A DNA stretch of 64,000 nucleotides from CF-118 sp035934385 (GTDB lineage Bacteria > Chloroflexota > Dormibacteria > Dormibacterales > Dormibacteraceae). Under the pieces are notes generated by a model, which was not told the DNA's origin, ran no database searches, and saw only the letters and a list, made by a program, of their open reading frames with translations. The position numbers and the translations under genes are program-made. Of the stretch, positions 15,121 through 22,920 are shown in pieces (positions within the stretch are counted from its first letter, which is position 1; every line of letters begins with the position of its first letter). Location of the stretch: assembly GCA_035934385.1 (NCBI GenBank), contig DASYXY010000070.1, forward strand, positions 21,080 through 85,079. The letters run 5' to 3'.

Positions 15121-16398
15121 TTGAGCGACGCCCAGCAACTGAGCGGCGGCACTTCCGACGAGCTCAGAAAACGATTCCAGATCCTCGAGCGCGTCGCCAT
15201 CTTTTTCACGCTTCCGGACAACATCCTGCACGCCCTGGCGCGCCGGCTTGCGCCGGCGTCGGCCACGAGAGGCTCGGTCATCGTTCACCAGGGCGACCCT
15301 GGCGACACGATGTTCGTGGTCGAATCCGGCCGCTGCGAGGTGTTCGTCGAGGAGTCGCCCGGCCACACGATCACCATCGCTCTGCTCGGCCCTGACGACT
15401 TCTTCGGCGAGATGGCGCTCATCTCCGAGGAGACACGCACCGCGAGCGTGCGGGCCCTCGAAGACTGCAGGCTGCTCACCCTCGACCGGCGCACCCTGTA
15501 CGAGACGCTGCCCGCGGATTCGGACGCGCTCATCGAGCTGACCAAGCTCGTCGAGCAGCGCAAGGACACGCTGCCCAATCTCATCGCGCGGGCCCGTATG
15601 GTGGCGCCGGAGCAGGCGGCCACGACGATCGCCGTCTACTCGCCCAAAGGCGGCTCAGGCCGGACCACGATCGCTGTCAACCTCGCGGCGGCGCTCGGCA
15701 AGCGCTTCCCCGGTGAGGTTTTGCTCGTCGACCTCGCCCTCCCCTACAACCACGACGCGCTCATCTCCTACCTGACGCCGACCGGCTGCCTTGCGGCCGC
15801 GGCTCAGGTGCCCCCGTCCAACTTCGAGGAGGCGGTGCTGGGCGCGATCCTCCACCACCCAGGCGGCATGATGCTGCTGCCTGGCGTGCTCCGCGCCGAG
15901 CAGGCCGACCTGATCAACGTCGACCTGGTCAACCGGGCCATGGGCATCCTCGTGAACGCGTTCCGCTACATCGTCTTCGACCTCGGTGTCGCGTTCACCG
16001 ACATCGTCATCACGGTGCTGGACCACTCGCAGCGGGTGCTGGTGCTGGTCACACCCGAGCTGTCGTCCCTGAAAGACGTGGGCGAGCTGCTCAACATCTT
16101 CACCAACGTGCTGAACATCGTTCCAGGGCGCGTCATCCTCGCGCTCAACAACAAGGTGCCCAAGTCGGTCGTGAGCAAGGAAGACGTGATCCGCACCCTG
16201 AAGCAGGAGCTGGCCGTCGACATCGAGTTCGACGGCACCAAGCCGGACGAGGCGGCGGTGAAGGGCGAGATCCTGGTGCTCACCGACCCCAAGAGCGCCA
16301 TCAGCCGCGGCGTCGAAGACCTGGCGCAGCAGATCGCCGGCGCCACGGCCGGCGAAGACAAGAAGGCCAAGAAAGGCTTCAAGATCGGCCGCGGCTAG
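15121..16398 (+). CDS. cyclic-nucleotide-binding domain fused to a MinD/ParA-like ATPase
   Basis: A 425-residue fusion. The N-terminal half (about residues 15-135) is a CRP-like cNMP-binding beta roll: SVIVHQGDPGDTMFVVESGR, then DDFFGEMALISEETRTASVR, the phosphate-binding cassette region. The C-terminal half (from about residue 165) is a MinD/CpaE-like ATPase with the deviant Walker A YSPKGGSGRTTIAVNLAA and VLLVDLALPYNHDALISYL; the signature Lys of PKGGSG is kept. CpaE-like proteins localise pilus machinery; here no pilus genes are adjacent. The TTG at 15121 follows the TATAAT directly; an upstream in-frame ATG would read through the tRNA-Asp gene and is rejected. Confidence 0.87.
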   Translation: MSDAQQLSGGTSDELRKRFQILERVAIFFTLPDNILHALARRLAPASATRGSVIVHQGDPGDTMFVVESGRCEVFVEESPGHTITIALLGPDDFFGEMALISEETRTASVRALEDCRLLTLDRRTLYETLPADSDALIELTKLVEQRKDTLPNLIARARMVAPEQAATTIAVYSPKGGSGRTTIAVNLAAALGKRFPGEVLLVDLALPYNHDALISYLTPTGCLAAAAQVPPSNFEEAVLGAILHHPGGMMLLPGVLRAEQADLINVDLVNRAMGILVNAFRYIVFDLGVAFTDIVITVLDHSQRVLVLVTPELSSLKDVGELLNIFTNVLNIVPGRVILALNNKVPKSVVSKEDVIRTLKQELAVDIEFDGTKPDEAAVKGEILVLTDPKSAISRGVEDLAQQIAGATAGEDKKAKKGFKIGRG

Positions 16399-17234
16399 AC
16401 CCTGGCCCACACCTCGGCCACCGCGCGCGCCACAGACGTCGCCTGCTCCCTGCCCGCCCGCGCCGACGCCGCCCTGAACGCAGGATCGAGCGCCTGGCTT
16501 CCCATCGCTCTGCGGGCATGCCGGTCGGCTGTGACCACGATCGAGCGGACGCCTTTTCCTAAAGACGCGATCTGAGCGCTCGTGCTCTGTCGGCGCCGCA
16601 GCGCCAGGCCGATTGGCGTTAGCGCGACGATCGGATCGCAGCCGGTCGCAAGATCCGCGTTGGCCACCGATCTCATTCCGCCGTCGATGTAGCGGCGGCC
16701 GTTGACGGTCGCAGGCGGATACACGAGCGGCACCGCGCAGCTGGCGCACACGGCGTCGACGAGCCCAACGCCACTTTCGCGAGTGAAGACGACGAATTCG
16801 CCGGTCTCGGCGTCGACGGTCGTGATGCGGAGATCCCGGTCAGGCCAGGTGTTGGCTGGAAGCCTGTTCGCGATGATCTGTCTCCTCGCCGCCTCAGGCA
16901 TCGTGTGGGCACGGAGCGAGGCCCTGCCGATGCGCGCCCTGGCCTTGCGCTCGTCGCCCGGCATCAGCATCAATCCCAGAAATCGCGCCATGGCCGTGAG
17001 TCCGAGATGCGAGGCAACCTCGCCCATGGGGTTGCGAAACTGCCTCGCGTAGAGCTCCTCGAGATGCTCGCCACTCAGGATCTGGGCGCCAACCACCGAG
17101 CCCGCGGAGGTCCCGATGACAACGTCCGCGGTGGTCAGATCGACGCCATCCGCACGCAGTCCCGCGAGCATGCCGATCTCCCACGCCGCCCCGGTGATGC
17201 CGCCCCCACCGAGCACCAGCGCCGATCGGGCCAT
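16395..17234 (-). CDS. patatin-like phospholipase
   Basis: A 279-residue patatin-family hydrolase. The oxyanion-hole glycines are in ALVLGGGGITGAAWEIG at the N-terminus, the nucleophile elbow is VIGTSAGSVVG (Ser in GTSAGS), and the dyad Asp lies in RYIDGGMRSVANADL. No membrane segments. Expected to deacylate phospholipids or related esters. A TAAGAT hexamer nine bases upstream of the ATG suggests a leaderless promoter divergent from erpA. Its stop overlaps the 16398 stop by four bases. Confidence 0.92.
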   Translation of the reverse strand: MARSALVLGGGGITGAAWEIGMLAGLRADGVDLTTADVVIGTSAGSVVGAQILSGEHLEELYARQFRNPMGEVASHLGLTAMARFLGLMLMPGDERKARARIGRASLRAHTMPEAARRQIIANRLPANTWPDRDLRITTVDAETGEFVVFTRESGVGLVDAVCASCAVPLVYPPATVNGRRYIDGGMRSVANADLATGCDPIVALTPIGLALRRRQSTSAQIASLGKGVRSIVVTADRHARRAMGSQALDPAFRAASARAGREQATSVARAVAEVWARV

Positions 17235-17282
17235 CCCGCGGCCATCTTAATTGGCGGGTAGTCGCCAGCCGAATGCTGCTGG

Positions 17283-17288
17283 TAAACT
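17283..17288 (+). promoter_or_regulatory. -10 element before erpA
   Basis: TAAACT ends seven bases before the GTG at 17296 and no Shine-Dalgarno is present, consistent with a leaderless message. Confidence 0.5.
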
Positions 17289-17295
17289 CCCAGAC

Positions 17296-17676
17296 GTGAT
17301 CGAACAAGCTGTCGTCTCACTCACCCCGGACGCCCAGACGCGCCTCAAGGAGCTCCTCGAGAAGGAAGGCAACCCCCAGCTGGCCCTCCGCATCTTCGTC
17401 AGCGGCGGCGGCTGCTCCGGCATGCAGTACGGCATGGCCTTCGACGACAACCGACGCACGGAGGACATGGTGATCGAGGCGGGCGGCGTCCAGATCCTCG
17501 TGGACGACTTCAGCGCCCCGTACATCCAGGGCTCCGAGATCGACTACGTCGACAGCTTGATGGGTGCCGGTTTCACGGTGCACAACCCCAACGCGGTGCA
17601 CTCGTGCTCGTGTGGGCACTCGTTCGACACGGGCGACGACGCGGGCGGCGCGCAAGCCTGCGGCTGCGGCCACTAG
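17296..17676 (+). CDS. erpA: A-type iron-sulfur cluster carrier (ErpA/IscA family)
   Basis: A 126-residue HesB-like scaffold or carrier that passes [4Fe-4S] clusters to apo-proteins. The three conserved cysteines are present: GGGCSGMQYGMAF and the C-terminal HSCSCGHSF. An extra C-terminal tail adds GGAQACGCGH, so two more cysteines follow the usual end. The GTG at 17296 is chosen because the family begins VxLTPxAxxRLKEL; an upstream TTG would add an unconserved leader across the promoter. Confidence 0.88.
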   Translation: MIEQAVVSLTPDAQTRLKELLEKEGNPQLALRIFVSGGGCSGMQYGMAFDDNRRTEDMVIEAGGVQILVDDFSAPYIQGSEIDYVDSLMGAGFTVHNPNAVHSCSCGHSFDTGDDAGGAQACGCGH

Positions 17677-17708
17677 CGGCCTGAACTTCCGCCCCTGAGA
17701 ATGGGGCC

Positions 17709-18224
17709 ATGAGCCGCCGCGTTCGGGAGTTCCTGTTGCTCTCGCTGGGCGTCGTCACGCCGATCGGCATCCTCGCCGTGAACATCTCGGCGTTCGTCAT
17801 GGGCCATCTGCCGGCCCTGCGGCTCATCATCGCCGGCTGCGCATTGGTCAGCGGCCTGGTACTCAACGGCCTCACGGCGTGGTGGGTCCTACGGCTGGCG
17901 AGCCGCAACGCCAACCCGTTCTACCGCGAGTACCGGACCTGGGCGATAGGCGCCGCCACCATCCTCGTGGCTCTCACCGCGGCCGGCGGCGGCTACCTGA
18001 CCTACCTGGGCATGCGCGACCCGAACCACCTGCCGGACTCGCTGTCCATGGTCGTCGCCTCGTTCATGCTTCTGCTGCCACTGGCGGTGGCATTCGCCGG
18101 CCGGCGGCTTGCGGGGATGGGCGGGATCATCCCGGTCGACGAACCCGCCGGAAAAGAGAAGCGCCGGATGGAGTCGCCCCCACCCGGCGCGTCGCGCCGA
18201 CCTCCCCGCGTGGCAGGGAGGTAA
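17709..18224 (+). CDS. four-helix membrane protein, unknown function
   Basis: A 171-residue protein with hydrophobic segments near residues 9-30, 36-62, 75-97 and 112-128. I do not recognise a family. The last ~20 residues (MESPPPGASRRPPRVAGR) are encoded by a GC-rich palindromic repeat shared with other spacers, suggesting the repeat has replaced or extended the native C-terminus. Thirty-two bases downstream of erpA. Confidence 0.65.
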   Translation: MSRRVREFLLLSLGVVTPIGILAVNISAFVMGHLPALRLIIAGCALVSGLVLNGLTAWWVLRLASRNANPFYREYRTWAIGAATILVALTAAGGGYLTYLGMRDPNHLPDSLSMVVASFMLLLPLAVAFAGRRLAGMGGIIPVDEPAGKEKRRMESPPPGASRRPPRVAGR

Positions 18225-18233
18225 GCAGCCTCT
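18173..18233. repeat. GC-rich palindromic repeat at a convergent gene junction
   Basis: Contains the hairpin GGCGCGTCGCGCC (18186-18198) and CCTCCC...GGGAGG arms (18201-18221), then GCAGCCTCTT. The GGGAGG/GCAGCCTCT part recurs at 42541-42570. It encodes the end of the membrane protein and abuts the groEL stop. Confidence 0.55.
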
Positions 18234-18235
18234 TC

Positions 18236-19861
18236 TTACATCATGTCGCCCATGCCACCGCCGGGCATGCCGCCGCCGCCCTTCTTGTCCTCGGGCACCT
18301 CGGTGACCATGGCCTCGGTGGTGAGCACCATGGCCGCGATCGACGCTGCGTTCTGCAGCGCTGAACGCGTCACCTTCGCCGGGTCGACGATGCCGGCCTC
18401 GAACATGTTCACGAACTTGTCGTTGAGGGCGTCGTAGCCCTCACCCGGCTTGCTCTTGCGAACCTGCTCGACGATGACCGATCCTTCCTTGCCGGCGTTC
18501 GAGCAAATCTGCTTGATGGGCTCCTCAAGCGCTTTGCGGACGATCGCGACACCGGTCGCCTGGTCGTCCTTCAAGCCGAGGGCGCCGTCGAGCTTCTTCT
18601 GAGCGTTCAGCAGCACGGTGCCGCCACCCGCGACGATCCCCTCTTCGACCGCGGCCTTGGTCGCGCTGAGCGCGTCCTCGATGCGGTGCTTCTTCTCCTT
18701 CTGCTCGACCTCGGTGGCAGCTCCCACCTTGATCACAGCCACGCCGCCGGCGAGCTTCGCGAGCCGCTCCTGCAGCTTCTCCTTGTCGAAGTCGGAGGTG
18801 GTCTCCTCGACCTGGGACTTGATCGACTTGATACGCGCCTGGATGGCCTCCGGCTTGCCGGCGCCCTCCACGATCGTGGTGTCGTCCTTGGTGATGGTCA
18901 CGCGGCGGGCCTTGCCCAGCTGCTCGATCTTGGTCTGGTCGAGCTTCAGGCCGAGGTCCTCGCTGATGACGGTGCCGCCGGTCAGGATCGCCATGTCCTC
19001 GAGCATCGCCTTGCGGCGGTCACCGAAGCCTGGCGCCTTGACCGCAACGGCGGTGAAAGTGCCGCGGAGCTTGTTGACGATGAGTGTCGCGAGCGCCTCG
19101 CCCTCGACGTCCTCAGCGACGATGAGAAGCGGCTTGCCCTGCTGGACCACACGCTCCAGCACGGGGAGCAGGTCCTGGATCGCTGAGATCTTGCGGTCGG
19201 TGATGAGCACGAACGGCTCCTCGAGTACCGCTTCCATGCGGTCGGGGTTGGTAACCATGTAGGCGGCGATGTAGCCGCGGTCGAACTGCATGCCTTCGAC
19301 GACCTCGAGCTCGGTCGCGACGGCCTGGTTGTCCTCGACAGTGATGACGCCGTCCTTGCCTACCTTGTCCATCGCGTCGGCGATCAGAGTGCCGATCTGC
19401 TCGCTCTGGCTCGAGATGGCCGCCACGTGGGCGACGTCCTCGTGGCCCTTGACCGGTACTGACAGCTTCTTCACTTCCTCGACGACTGCCTCGACCGCCT
19501 TCTCGATGCCGATCTTGAGCTGCATCGGGTTGGCGCCCGCGGTCACGTTGCGGAAGCCCTCGTTGATCATGGTCTGCGCCAGGATCGTCGCAGTGGTCGT
19601 GCCGTCACCGGCGACGTCGTTGGTCTTGGTCGCGACCTCGCGCAGCAGCTGCGCCCCGGTGTTCTCCATGTTGTCCTTGAGCTCGATCTCGCGCACGATC
19701 GTGACGCCGTCGTTGGTCACGGTCGGGGCGCCGAACTTCTTCTCGAGGACCACGTTGCGGCCCTTCGGGCCGAGTGTGATGCGAACTGAGGAGGCGACGA
19801 TGTCGATGCCCTTCTTGAGGGCCTGTCGCGCCTCTACGTCGAATGTGACTGTCTTTGCCAT
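18236..19861 (-). CDS. groEL: chaperonin GroEL (Hsp60)
   Basis: A 541-residue chaperonin, normal length, with the ATP-binding VASSVRITLGPKGRNVVLEK, GDGTTTATILAQ and the GGG(x)PGGGMGDMM-type C-terminal tail. Forms the double-ring folding chamber with GroES in the cytoplasm. Second gene of the groES-groEL operon (13-base gap), controlled from the CIRCE sites upstream of groES. Confidence 0.99.
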   Translation of the reverse strand: MAKTVTFDVEARQALKKGIDIVASSVRITLGPKGRNVVLEKKFGAPTVTNDGVTIVREIELKDNMENTGAQLLREVATKTNDVAGDGTTTATILAQTMINEGFRNVTAGANPMQLKIGIEKAVEAVVEEVKKLSVPVKGHEDVAHVAAISSQSEQIGTLIADAMDKVGKDGVITVEDNQAVATELEVVEGMQFDRGYIAAYMVTNPDRMEAVLEEPFVLITDRKISAIQDLLPVLERVVQQGKPLLIVAEDVEGEALATLIVNKLRGTFTAVAVKAPGFGDRRKAMLEDMAILTGGTVISEDLGLKLDQTKIEQLGKARRVTITKDDTTIVEGAGKPEAIQARIKSIKSQVEETTSDFDKEKLQERLAKLAGGVAVIKVGAATEVEQKEKKHRIEDALSATKAAVEEGIVAGGGTVLLNAQKKLDGALGLKDDQATGVAIVRKALEEPIKQICSNAGKEGSVIVEQVRKSKPGEGYDALNDKFVNMFEAGIVDPAKVTRSALQNAASIAAMVLTTEAMVTEVPEDKKGGGGMPGGGMGDMM

Positions 19862-19873
19862 GTACCTTCCCTC

Positions 19874-20200
19874 TTAGCCTTTACTGGTTTTGGGTTCCGT
19901 CTTCTTGCCGTTGCTGGCGACGATGGCCAGCACGTCCTTCTCGGACACGATCAAGTACTCGATGTCGTCGATCTTGAACTCGTTGCCGGCGTACTTCGCG
20001 TACAGGATCTTGTCGCCGACCTTCAGCTCCATCTGGAGCTTGGTTCCGTTGTCGAGGATCCTTCCGGTGCCCACGGCCTCGACAATGCCCTCCTGGGGCT
20101 TCTCCTTGGCGGTGTCCGGAAGCACGATCCCAGACTTGGTCCTCTCTTCTTTCTCGACCGGCTTTACGACCACCCGGTCGCCAAGCGGCTTCAGGTTCAT
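19874..20200 (-). CDS. groES: co-chaperonin GroES (Hsp10)
   Basis: A 108-residue GroES with the family start MNLKPLGDRVVVKPVEKEER, the mobile loop around KSGIVLPDTAKEKPQEG, and the YAKYAGNEFKIDDIEYLIV core. The C-terminus carries about ten residues beyond the usual end. Caps the GroEL ring. First gene of the heat-shock operon. Confidence 0.98.
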   Translation of the reverse strand: MNLKPLGDRVVVKPVEKEERTKSGIVLPDTAKEKPQEGIVEAVGTGRILDNGTKLQMELKVGDKILYAKYAGNEFKIDDIEYLIVSEKDVLAIVASNGKKTEPKTSKG

Positions 20201-20230
20201 GAACGCCCTCCTCAGCTTCTTGAAATGTGG

Positions 20231-20257
20231 TTAGCAGTCGTGCCCAGGGAGCGCTTA
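20231..20257 (-). promoter_or_regulatory. degenerate second CIRCE-like site
   Basis: TTAGCAGTC, nine bases, GAGCGCTTA: one and two mismatches from the two CIRCE arms with the exact nine-base spacing. Its right arm overlaps the left arm of the perfect CIRCE by three bases, so the two sites are tandem. Confidence 0.55.
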
Positions 20258-20281
20258 GCACTCCTCGGCAACGAGTGCTAA
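20255..20281 (-). promoter_or_regulatory. CIRCE operator (HrcA binding site)
   Basis: TTAGCACTC, nine bases, GAGTGCTAA: a perfect match to the consensus HrcA operator that represses groESL under non-stress conditions. It lies just downstream of the predicted -10 and before the groES start. No hrcA gene is in the window. Confidence 0.96.
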
Positions 20282-20311
20282 TTCTACTACCCACAGGTGA
20301 GAGGCGTTCAA
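20281..20311 (-). promoter_or_regulatory. predicted groES promoter
   Basis: On the minus strand TTGAAC (20306-20311) and TAGAAT (20281-20286) stand 19 bases apart; the -10 touches the CIRCE. The long spacer makes the -35 assignment uncertain. Confidence 0.5.
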
Positions 20312-20329
20312 ACGCCCCCACCTAACACC

Positions 20330-20361
20330 GCCGCGCTTGCGCGGCGCCCCCACAAGTGGGG
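20330..20361. repeat. GC-rich hairpin pair with CCCCAC-GTGGGG element
   Basis: GCCGCG-CTTG-CGCGGC (20330-20345) followed directly by CCCCAC-AA-GTGGGG (20348-20361). It follows the 3' end of the DUF2007 gene on the minus strand and could act as a terminator without a T-run. The second hairpin recurs at 42543-42557. Confidence 0.5.
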
Positions 20362-20367
20362 ATGGAC

Positions 20368-20571
20368 TCAGGTCTGCTTCAGGACCTCTCTCGCCCGCTC
20401 CACCGAGTCTCCGGGCACAAAGACCCTGGCCTCCGTGAAGTTCACAGCCACCGAGTAGGCGGTGTCCCCGAACACCTCGACCTTGATGTCGTTGGCCTCC
20501 AGCACAGCGGCCACCAGGTCCGCCTCCAGGCGCTCGCCCTTGAACACGATCTCCCAGCCCTGCACCGTCAC
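20368..20571 (-). CDS. DUF2007 domain small protein
   Basis: A 67-residue protein matching the DUF2007 (putative signal-transducing) pattern: WEIVFKGERLEADLVAAVLE, then DIKVEVFGD and the closing VFVPGDSVERAREVL. Ferredoxin-like fold expected; some relatives bind partner proteins, role unknown. GTG start at 20571, immediately next to a copy of the 158-bp repeat. Confidence 0.8.
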   Translation of the reverse strand: MTVQGWEIVFKGERLEADLVAAVLEANDIKVEVFGDTAYSVAVNFTEARVFVPGDSVERAREVLKQT

Positions 20572-20594
20572 TAGAGTGCCCCGCCCCCGATGAT

Positions 20595-20752
20595 CCTCGC
20601 ATCTTCGCGATCTGGCCGGCCGGGCGCCTTCGGCGCTGAAGCCATCGTCGAGGGGCCCGGCGATTCCTCGTCACGCATCTCCGATGCGCTCCTCGTCACG
20701 CGACCCTCTCCTTGGCTCCGGCCGGCAAACTCGCGAATCTGGGTCGGATCCC
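20595..20752 (-). repeat. 158-bp dispersed repeat, copy A
   Basis: Read on the minus strand it begins GGATCCGACCCAGATTCGCG and ends GCGAAGATGCGAGG, with internal GAGCCAAGGAGAGGGT, a GCGCATC-GGA-GATGCGT hairpin and a GCGCC-GAA-GGCGC hairpin. The same blocks in the same order form copy B (26741-26898, opposite orientation, same length). Fills the spacer between tsaD and the DUF2007 gene. Confidence 0.8.
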
Positions 20753-20765
20753 GGGGGCGTGACAC

Positions 20766-21737
20766 TCATCCCCATCCTAGAGACGGGTCGACATTGACGG
20801 GATGACGGGCGGCGAAGTGACCCGCGGCCGCGATCATGGCGGCGTTGTCGGTGCACAGGTCGAGCGGGGGCATGGTCAGCCGAGCTCGATCGCCGACCAC
20901 CTCGGCGGCGCGCCTGCGCAGCAGGGTGTTGGCCGCGACCCCGCCCGCCACAACGACCTCCGCGCTCGGCGCCTGGGTCAGCGCAAGGTCCAGCTTCTCC
21001 AGCAGCGACTCCACGACCGACTCCTCGAAAGCTGCCGCCAGGTCCGCGCGCGTCTCCTCGTCCGCCTCGCCGAGGTCGCGCAGCCTGTAAAGAAGCGCCG
21101 TCTTCAGGCCGCTGAAGCTGTACTCGAGGCCGGGCAGCGACGGCCGGGGCAGGCGCTGCCGCCGCGCGTCGCCAGTGCGGGCCAGACGATCGAGCGCCGG
21201 GCCTCCGGGATAGCCCAGCCCGAGCATGCGCGCGGCCTTGTCGAACGCCTCGCCGGCAGCGTCGTCGCGCGTGCGGCCGATCACCTCGAAGCGACCGTGC
21301 TCGGGCATGCGCACGAGGTCTGAGTGCGCGCCGCTCACAACCAGGCCCAGCAGCGGCGGCTCTAGGTCAGGAACCGCGAGCATCGCGGCGTAGATGTGGC
21401 CCCACAGGTGGTTGACGCCGGTGAGCGGCACGGACCACGCGGCGGACAGACCCTGCGCGATCCCTGTGCCGACCAGCAGGCAGCCCGCGAGTCCAGGCCC
21501 ACGGGTGGCCGCGATGAGCTCGATGTCAGACGGCCGGGCGCCGGCGCGATCGAGCGCGAGGTCGACCAGGCCCGGCAGGCGCTCCAGGTGGTAGCGCGCC
21601 GCCAGCTCGGGAACGACACCACCGAAGCCGGCGTGCAGCTGCACCTGCGAGTGGATGACGTTGCTCAGCGTGTTGCGGCCGCCCTCCACCACCGCGACGG
21701 ACGTCTCGTCGCAGCTGGTCTCGATCCCTAGAGTCAG
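20766..21737 (-). CDS. tsaD: tRNA N6-adenosine threonylcarbamoyltransferase TsaD, CTG start
   Basis: Catalytic subunit that transfers the threonylcarbamoyl group to A37 of ANN-decoding tRNAs. Metal-binding histidines are visible in HAGFGGVVPELAARYH, and VNHLWGHIYA, LVVSGAHSDLVR and NAAMIAAAG match the family. The first standard start (GTG at 21692) would delete the essential N-terminal nucleotide-binding LGIETSCDETSVAVVEGG, which is intact in frame upstream. The only suitable initiation point is a CTG at 21737, overlapping the rimI TGA as CTGA, just as other genes of this operon overlap as ATGA. Length from there is 323 residues, normal for the family. Confidence 0.93.
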   Translation of the reverse strand: MTLGIETSCDETSVAVVEGGRNTLSNVIHSQVQLHAGFGGVVPELAARYHLERLPGLVDLALDRAGARPSDIELIAATRGPGLAGCLLVGTGIAQGLSAAWSVPLTGVNHLWGHIYAAMLAVPDLEPPLLGLVVSGAHSDLVRMPEHGRFEVIGRTRDDAAGEAFDKAARMLGLGYPGGPALDRLARTGDARRQRLPRPSLPGLEYSFSGLKTALLYRLRDLGEADEETRADLAAAFEESVVESLLEKLDLALTQAPSAEVVVAGGVAANTLLRRRAAEVVGDRARLTMPPLDLCTDNAAMIAAAGHFAARHPVNVDPSLGWG

Positions 21738-22336
21738 TCGCCTCGCGTCAGCAGGTCCCTGCGCAGCCCGCGCACATCGCCGTCGATGCGCTCCAGGTTC
21801 GTCTCATACGCGCGGCGGAAACGTGGCGAGTGGATCGAGTCGGACCACATGACGATCGCGTCCTCGCCGTTGTCGGTGTAGTAGCCCTTCCGGCGTCCGA
21901 TCACCTTGAACCCAAAACCCTCGTACATATGCATCGCGTTGTCGTTGGTCGTGCGGACCTCGAGCGTGATCCACTTCGCGCCCATGTCGTAGGACGCCTG
22001 CACGAGCCCTGCGAAGAGGACGCGGCCGAACCCCCGGTGATGCAGGTCCCGGCGCACGCCAATGGTGGTCACGTGGGCCTCGTCGTACATGCGCCACATG
22101 CCGCCGTAGCCGATGATCGTCGGGTCGAAGTCGGGCGCGCGAAAACGCGACGAGTCCTCGGCCGGGCCTTCCTGCCTCAGCACCACGTAGTGCGCGCTCG
22201 AGCGCGAGGCGAGCTCGCGGAAGTACGCGTTGCGGGGCCACGGCGTCGCGAAGATCTCGCGCTCGATCTCCTGCACGGTGGCGACGTCGCCCTCGCGCAT
22301 CAGGTCCAGTGACAGGGACTGGCGGACCTGCACCAT
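21734..22336 (-). CDS. rimI: ribosomal protein S18 alanine N-acetyltransferase-like GNAT (RimI)
   Basis: A 200-residue GNAT acetyltransferase. The acetyl-CoA site is in VRRDLHHRGFGRVLFAGLVQ, followed by ITLEVRTTNDNAMHMYEGFG and FKVIGRRKGYYTDNGEDAIVM, a signature of RimI proteins, which acetylate the N-terminus of ribosomal S18. About 50 residues longer than E. coli RimI, at both ends. Located between tsaB and tsaD, its usual place in many genomes. Confidence 0.92.
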   Translation of the reverse strand: MVQVRQSLSLDLMREGDVATVQEIEREIFATPWPRNAYFRELASRSSAHYVVLRQEGPAEDSSRFRAPDFDPTIIGYGGMWRMYDEAHVTTIGVRRDLHHRGFGRVLFAGLVQASYDMGAKWITLEVRTTNDNAMHMYEGFGFKVIGRRKGYYTDNGEDAIVMWSDSIHSPRFRRAYETNLERIDGDVRGLRRDLLTRGD

Positions 22337-22338
22337 CT

Positions 22339-22920
22339 CTAGAACCTACTCGCGAATGACTGCATGTATTCGAGCCTGAGACTATCGTAGGGCACTTCTC
22401 TCGCGGTCTCGAGGACGAGGGCCGCGGCGGAGCCGAAGGACAGCAACCGCGATTCGTCCGCCATCCGCAACCCTGCGGCGACGAGCGCCTCCTGCGTCGC
22501 AGGCCTCAGCCAGCCGACTGCGGGCCATTGCTTCGGAAGCTCATGTGGTTCAGCGAGGCCGGCTTCCCGGCCTGGGGCCAGGTGATACACGCGCCCGCGC
22601 CCGGCCTCGGAGACCGACAGCGCGGGCTCCTGGCTGCGGGCGGCCTGGACGGCAAGCGTGGGCAGGGGAACGATCGGTACCTTCAGCCCCATCGCCAGGC
22701 CCAGACCGAACGAGACGCCCACCCGGAGCCCCGTGAACGAGCCCGGACCGGTCGCCACCGCCACCTTGGACAGCGGCCGGCCCTCGCGCAGCGCCGCAAT
22801 CCGCTCCGGCAGGCCGAACACGGGGCCGGACGGACCGAGGTACTCGCCGGCGACGATGCGGTCCGGACGCAATAGCGCGATCGCCGAGCGGGCAGACGAC
22901 GTATCGATGACCAGGATCAC
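22339..22920 (-). CDS. tsaB: tRNA threonylcarbamoyladenosine biosynthesis protein TsaB
   Basis: A 193-residue ASKHA-fold paralogue of TsaD that scaffolds the TsaB-TsaD-TsaE complex. It begins MILVIDTSSARSAIALL and carries the diagnostic VAVATGPGSFTGLRVGVSFG. A little short relative to the usual ~220-230 residues, with a reduced C-terminal half. The start overlaps the tsaE stop by four bases. Confidence 0.95.
   Translation of the reverse strand: MILVIDTSSARSAIALLRPDRIVAGEYLGPSGPVFGLPERIAALREGRPLSKVAVATGPGSFTGLRVGVSFGLGLAMGLKVPIVPLPTLAVQAARSQEPALSVSEAGRGRVYHLAPGREAGLAEPHELPKQWPAVGWLRPATQEALVAAGLRMADESRLLSFGSAAALVLETAREVPYDSLRLEYMQSFASRF

Noticed and set aside
20590..20805. Coding of a small protein by repeat copy A
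   Set aside because: A peptide resembling one from copy B can be read, but conserved hairpins explain the similarity better and no ribosome site is present.
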